Shown one piece after another: positions 34,624 through 34,889 of a stretch of DNA of 34,889 bases. The stretch spans positions 1 through 34,889 of the forward strand of contig SKJG01000098.1 in assembly GCA_007116035.1 (NCBI GenBank), in the 5' to 3' direction. The stretch's first letter is position 1. Each line of letters starts with the position of its first letter. The notes beneath the pieces were generated by a model that ran no database searches, was not told the origin of the DNA, and saw nothing but the letters and a program-made list of their open reading frames with translations. The stretch is from Thioalkalivibrio sp. (lineage in GTDB: Bacteria; Pseudomonadota; Gammaproteobacteria; Ectothiorhodospirales; Ectothiorhodospiraceae). A program made the position numbers and the translations under genes.

Positions 34624-34889
34624 ATGCGCATCCTCAGCCTCAACGCCAACGGCATCCGAGCCGCCGCCCGCAAGGGCTTCTTCGACTGGTTGCCGGAGGT
34701 CGGTGCCGACGTCGTCTGCCTGCAGGAGACCAAGGCCCGCATCGAGCAACTGGCGGACCCGATTTTCCACCCCGACGGTTATCACTGCGCCTACGTGGAC
34801 GCGGAAAGACCGGGCTACAGCGGTGTCGCGATCTACAGCCGGAAGCAGCCGGACGCGGTCATCACCCACTGCGGGCTCGACGAGGCCGA
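34624..34889 (+). CDS. Exonuclease III / Crc family protein, 5' end only
   Basis: Only the first 88 codons are in the window and the frame is open to the end. The product begins [20 protein letters not shown] with the metal- and DNA-contacting Asn7. It continues with [11 protein letters not shown], in which Glu35 is the catalytic metal ligand of the exonuclease III/AP endonuclease fold, then [12 protein letters not shown]. Pseudomonas Crc, which lies at the same place next to pyrE, has Asp at the LQET position as I recall it and is not an active nuclease. The Glu here favours a working Xth-type enzyme. The missing C-terminal two-thirds, with the catalytic Asp and His, would settle it. Confidence 0.85.
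   Translation, partial: MRILSLNANGIRAAARKGFFDWLPEVGADVVCLQETKARIEQLADPIFHPDGYHCAYVDAERPGYSGVAIYSRKQPDAVITHCGLDEA

Overview
The window is high-GC DNA from what is most likely a gammaproteobacterium of the Chromatiales/Ectothiorhodospiraceae kind (Thioalkalivibrio-like or a relative). This rests on gene content and is an inference: an Allochromatium-type 2[4Fe-4S] ferredoxin beside coaD, a pyrophosphate-type phosphofructokinase facing a class I fructose-1,6-bisphosphatase, a DUF302 secreted protein, a PA2778/PA2779 pair, a TAXI-TRAP/Usp operon and LPS-type lipid A acylation. I see no rRNA, tRNA, prophage, transposase or CRISPR array. Almost all coding sequence is core or house-keeping; the unusual material is in the intergenic DNA.

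Layout. 1-311: mosaic of palindromic repeats. 312-2129 (minus): lipid A acyltransferase and a TtcA-like PP-loop protein. 2246-3636 (plus): proline iminopeptidase overlapping dtd. 3948-7768 (plus): TAXI receptor, fused TRAP permease, UspA. 7769-8264: large repeat. 8265-9251 (plus): EgtD-like methyltransferase, converging on uvrD (minus, 9319-11514). 11745-15965 (plus): sucA-sucB, the E1 and E2 of 2-oxoglutarate dehydrogenase. 16200-16709 (plus): DUF302 protein with a clear terminator. 16797-19323 (minus): coaD, ferredoxin, gamma-glutamyltransferase. 19504-19734: small unknown protein. 19752-21221 (minus): PA2779-PA2778 pair. 21470-24094: divergent phosphofructokinase and fbp. 24179-25600 (minus): cNMP-binding/HDOD protein. 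25849-27816 (plus): DeaD helicase. 27817-28450: repeat-rich gap. 28451-30198 (minus): D-lactate dehydrogenase, then a DUF2061-GNAT pair. 30363-31310 (plus): soluble PDC-sensor protein. 31414-33303 (minus): thiC under a TPP riboswitch. 33581-33802: mini DUF305. 33875-34510 (minus): pyrE. 34624 to the window end (plus): start of an exonuclease III/Crc-type gene.

Functional links. Central carbon metabolism is well represented: 2-oxoglutarate dehydrogenase E1/E2, opposing phosphofructokinase and fructose bisphosphatase read from one intergenic region, and fermentative D-lactate dehydrogenase. The TAXI-TRAP-Usp operon resembles the architecture of known TRAP systems whose UspA partner tunes uptake.

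The main candidate for something undescribed is a set of interspersed, mosaic, non-coding palindromes. They comprise a double-hairpin element (four copies), a 115-bp palindrome inserted in the loop of one of those copies, a CACGGA-box inverted repeat with boxes spaced 10 bp apart (two copies), and a shared conserved module (three copies). They lie almost entirely at gene 3' ends or in convergent gaps. A second candidate is a phosphofructokinase whose substrate-discriminating motif reads GGGGS, while the rest of the protein looks PPi-type.
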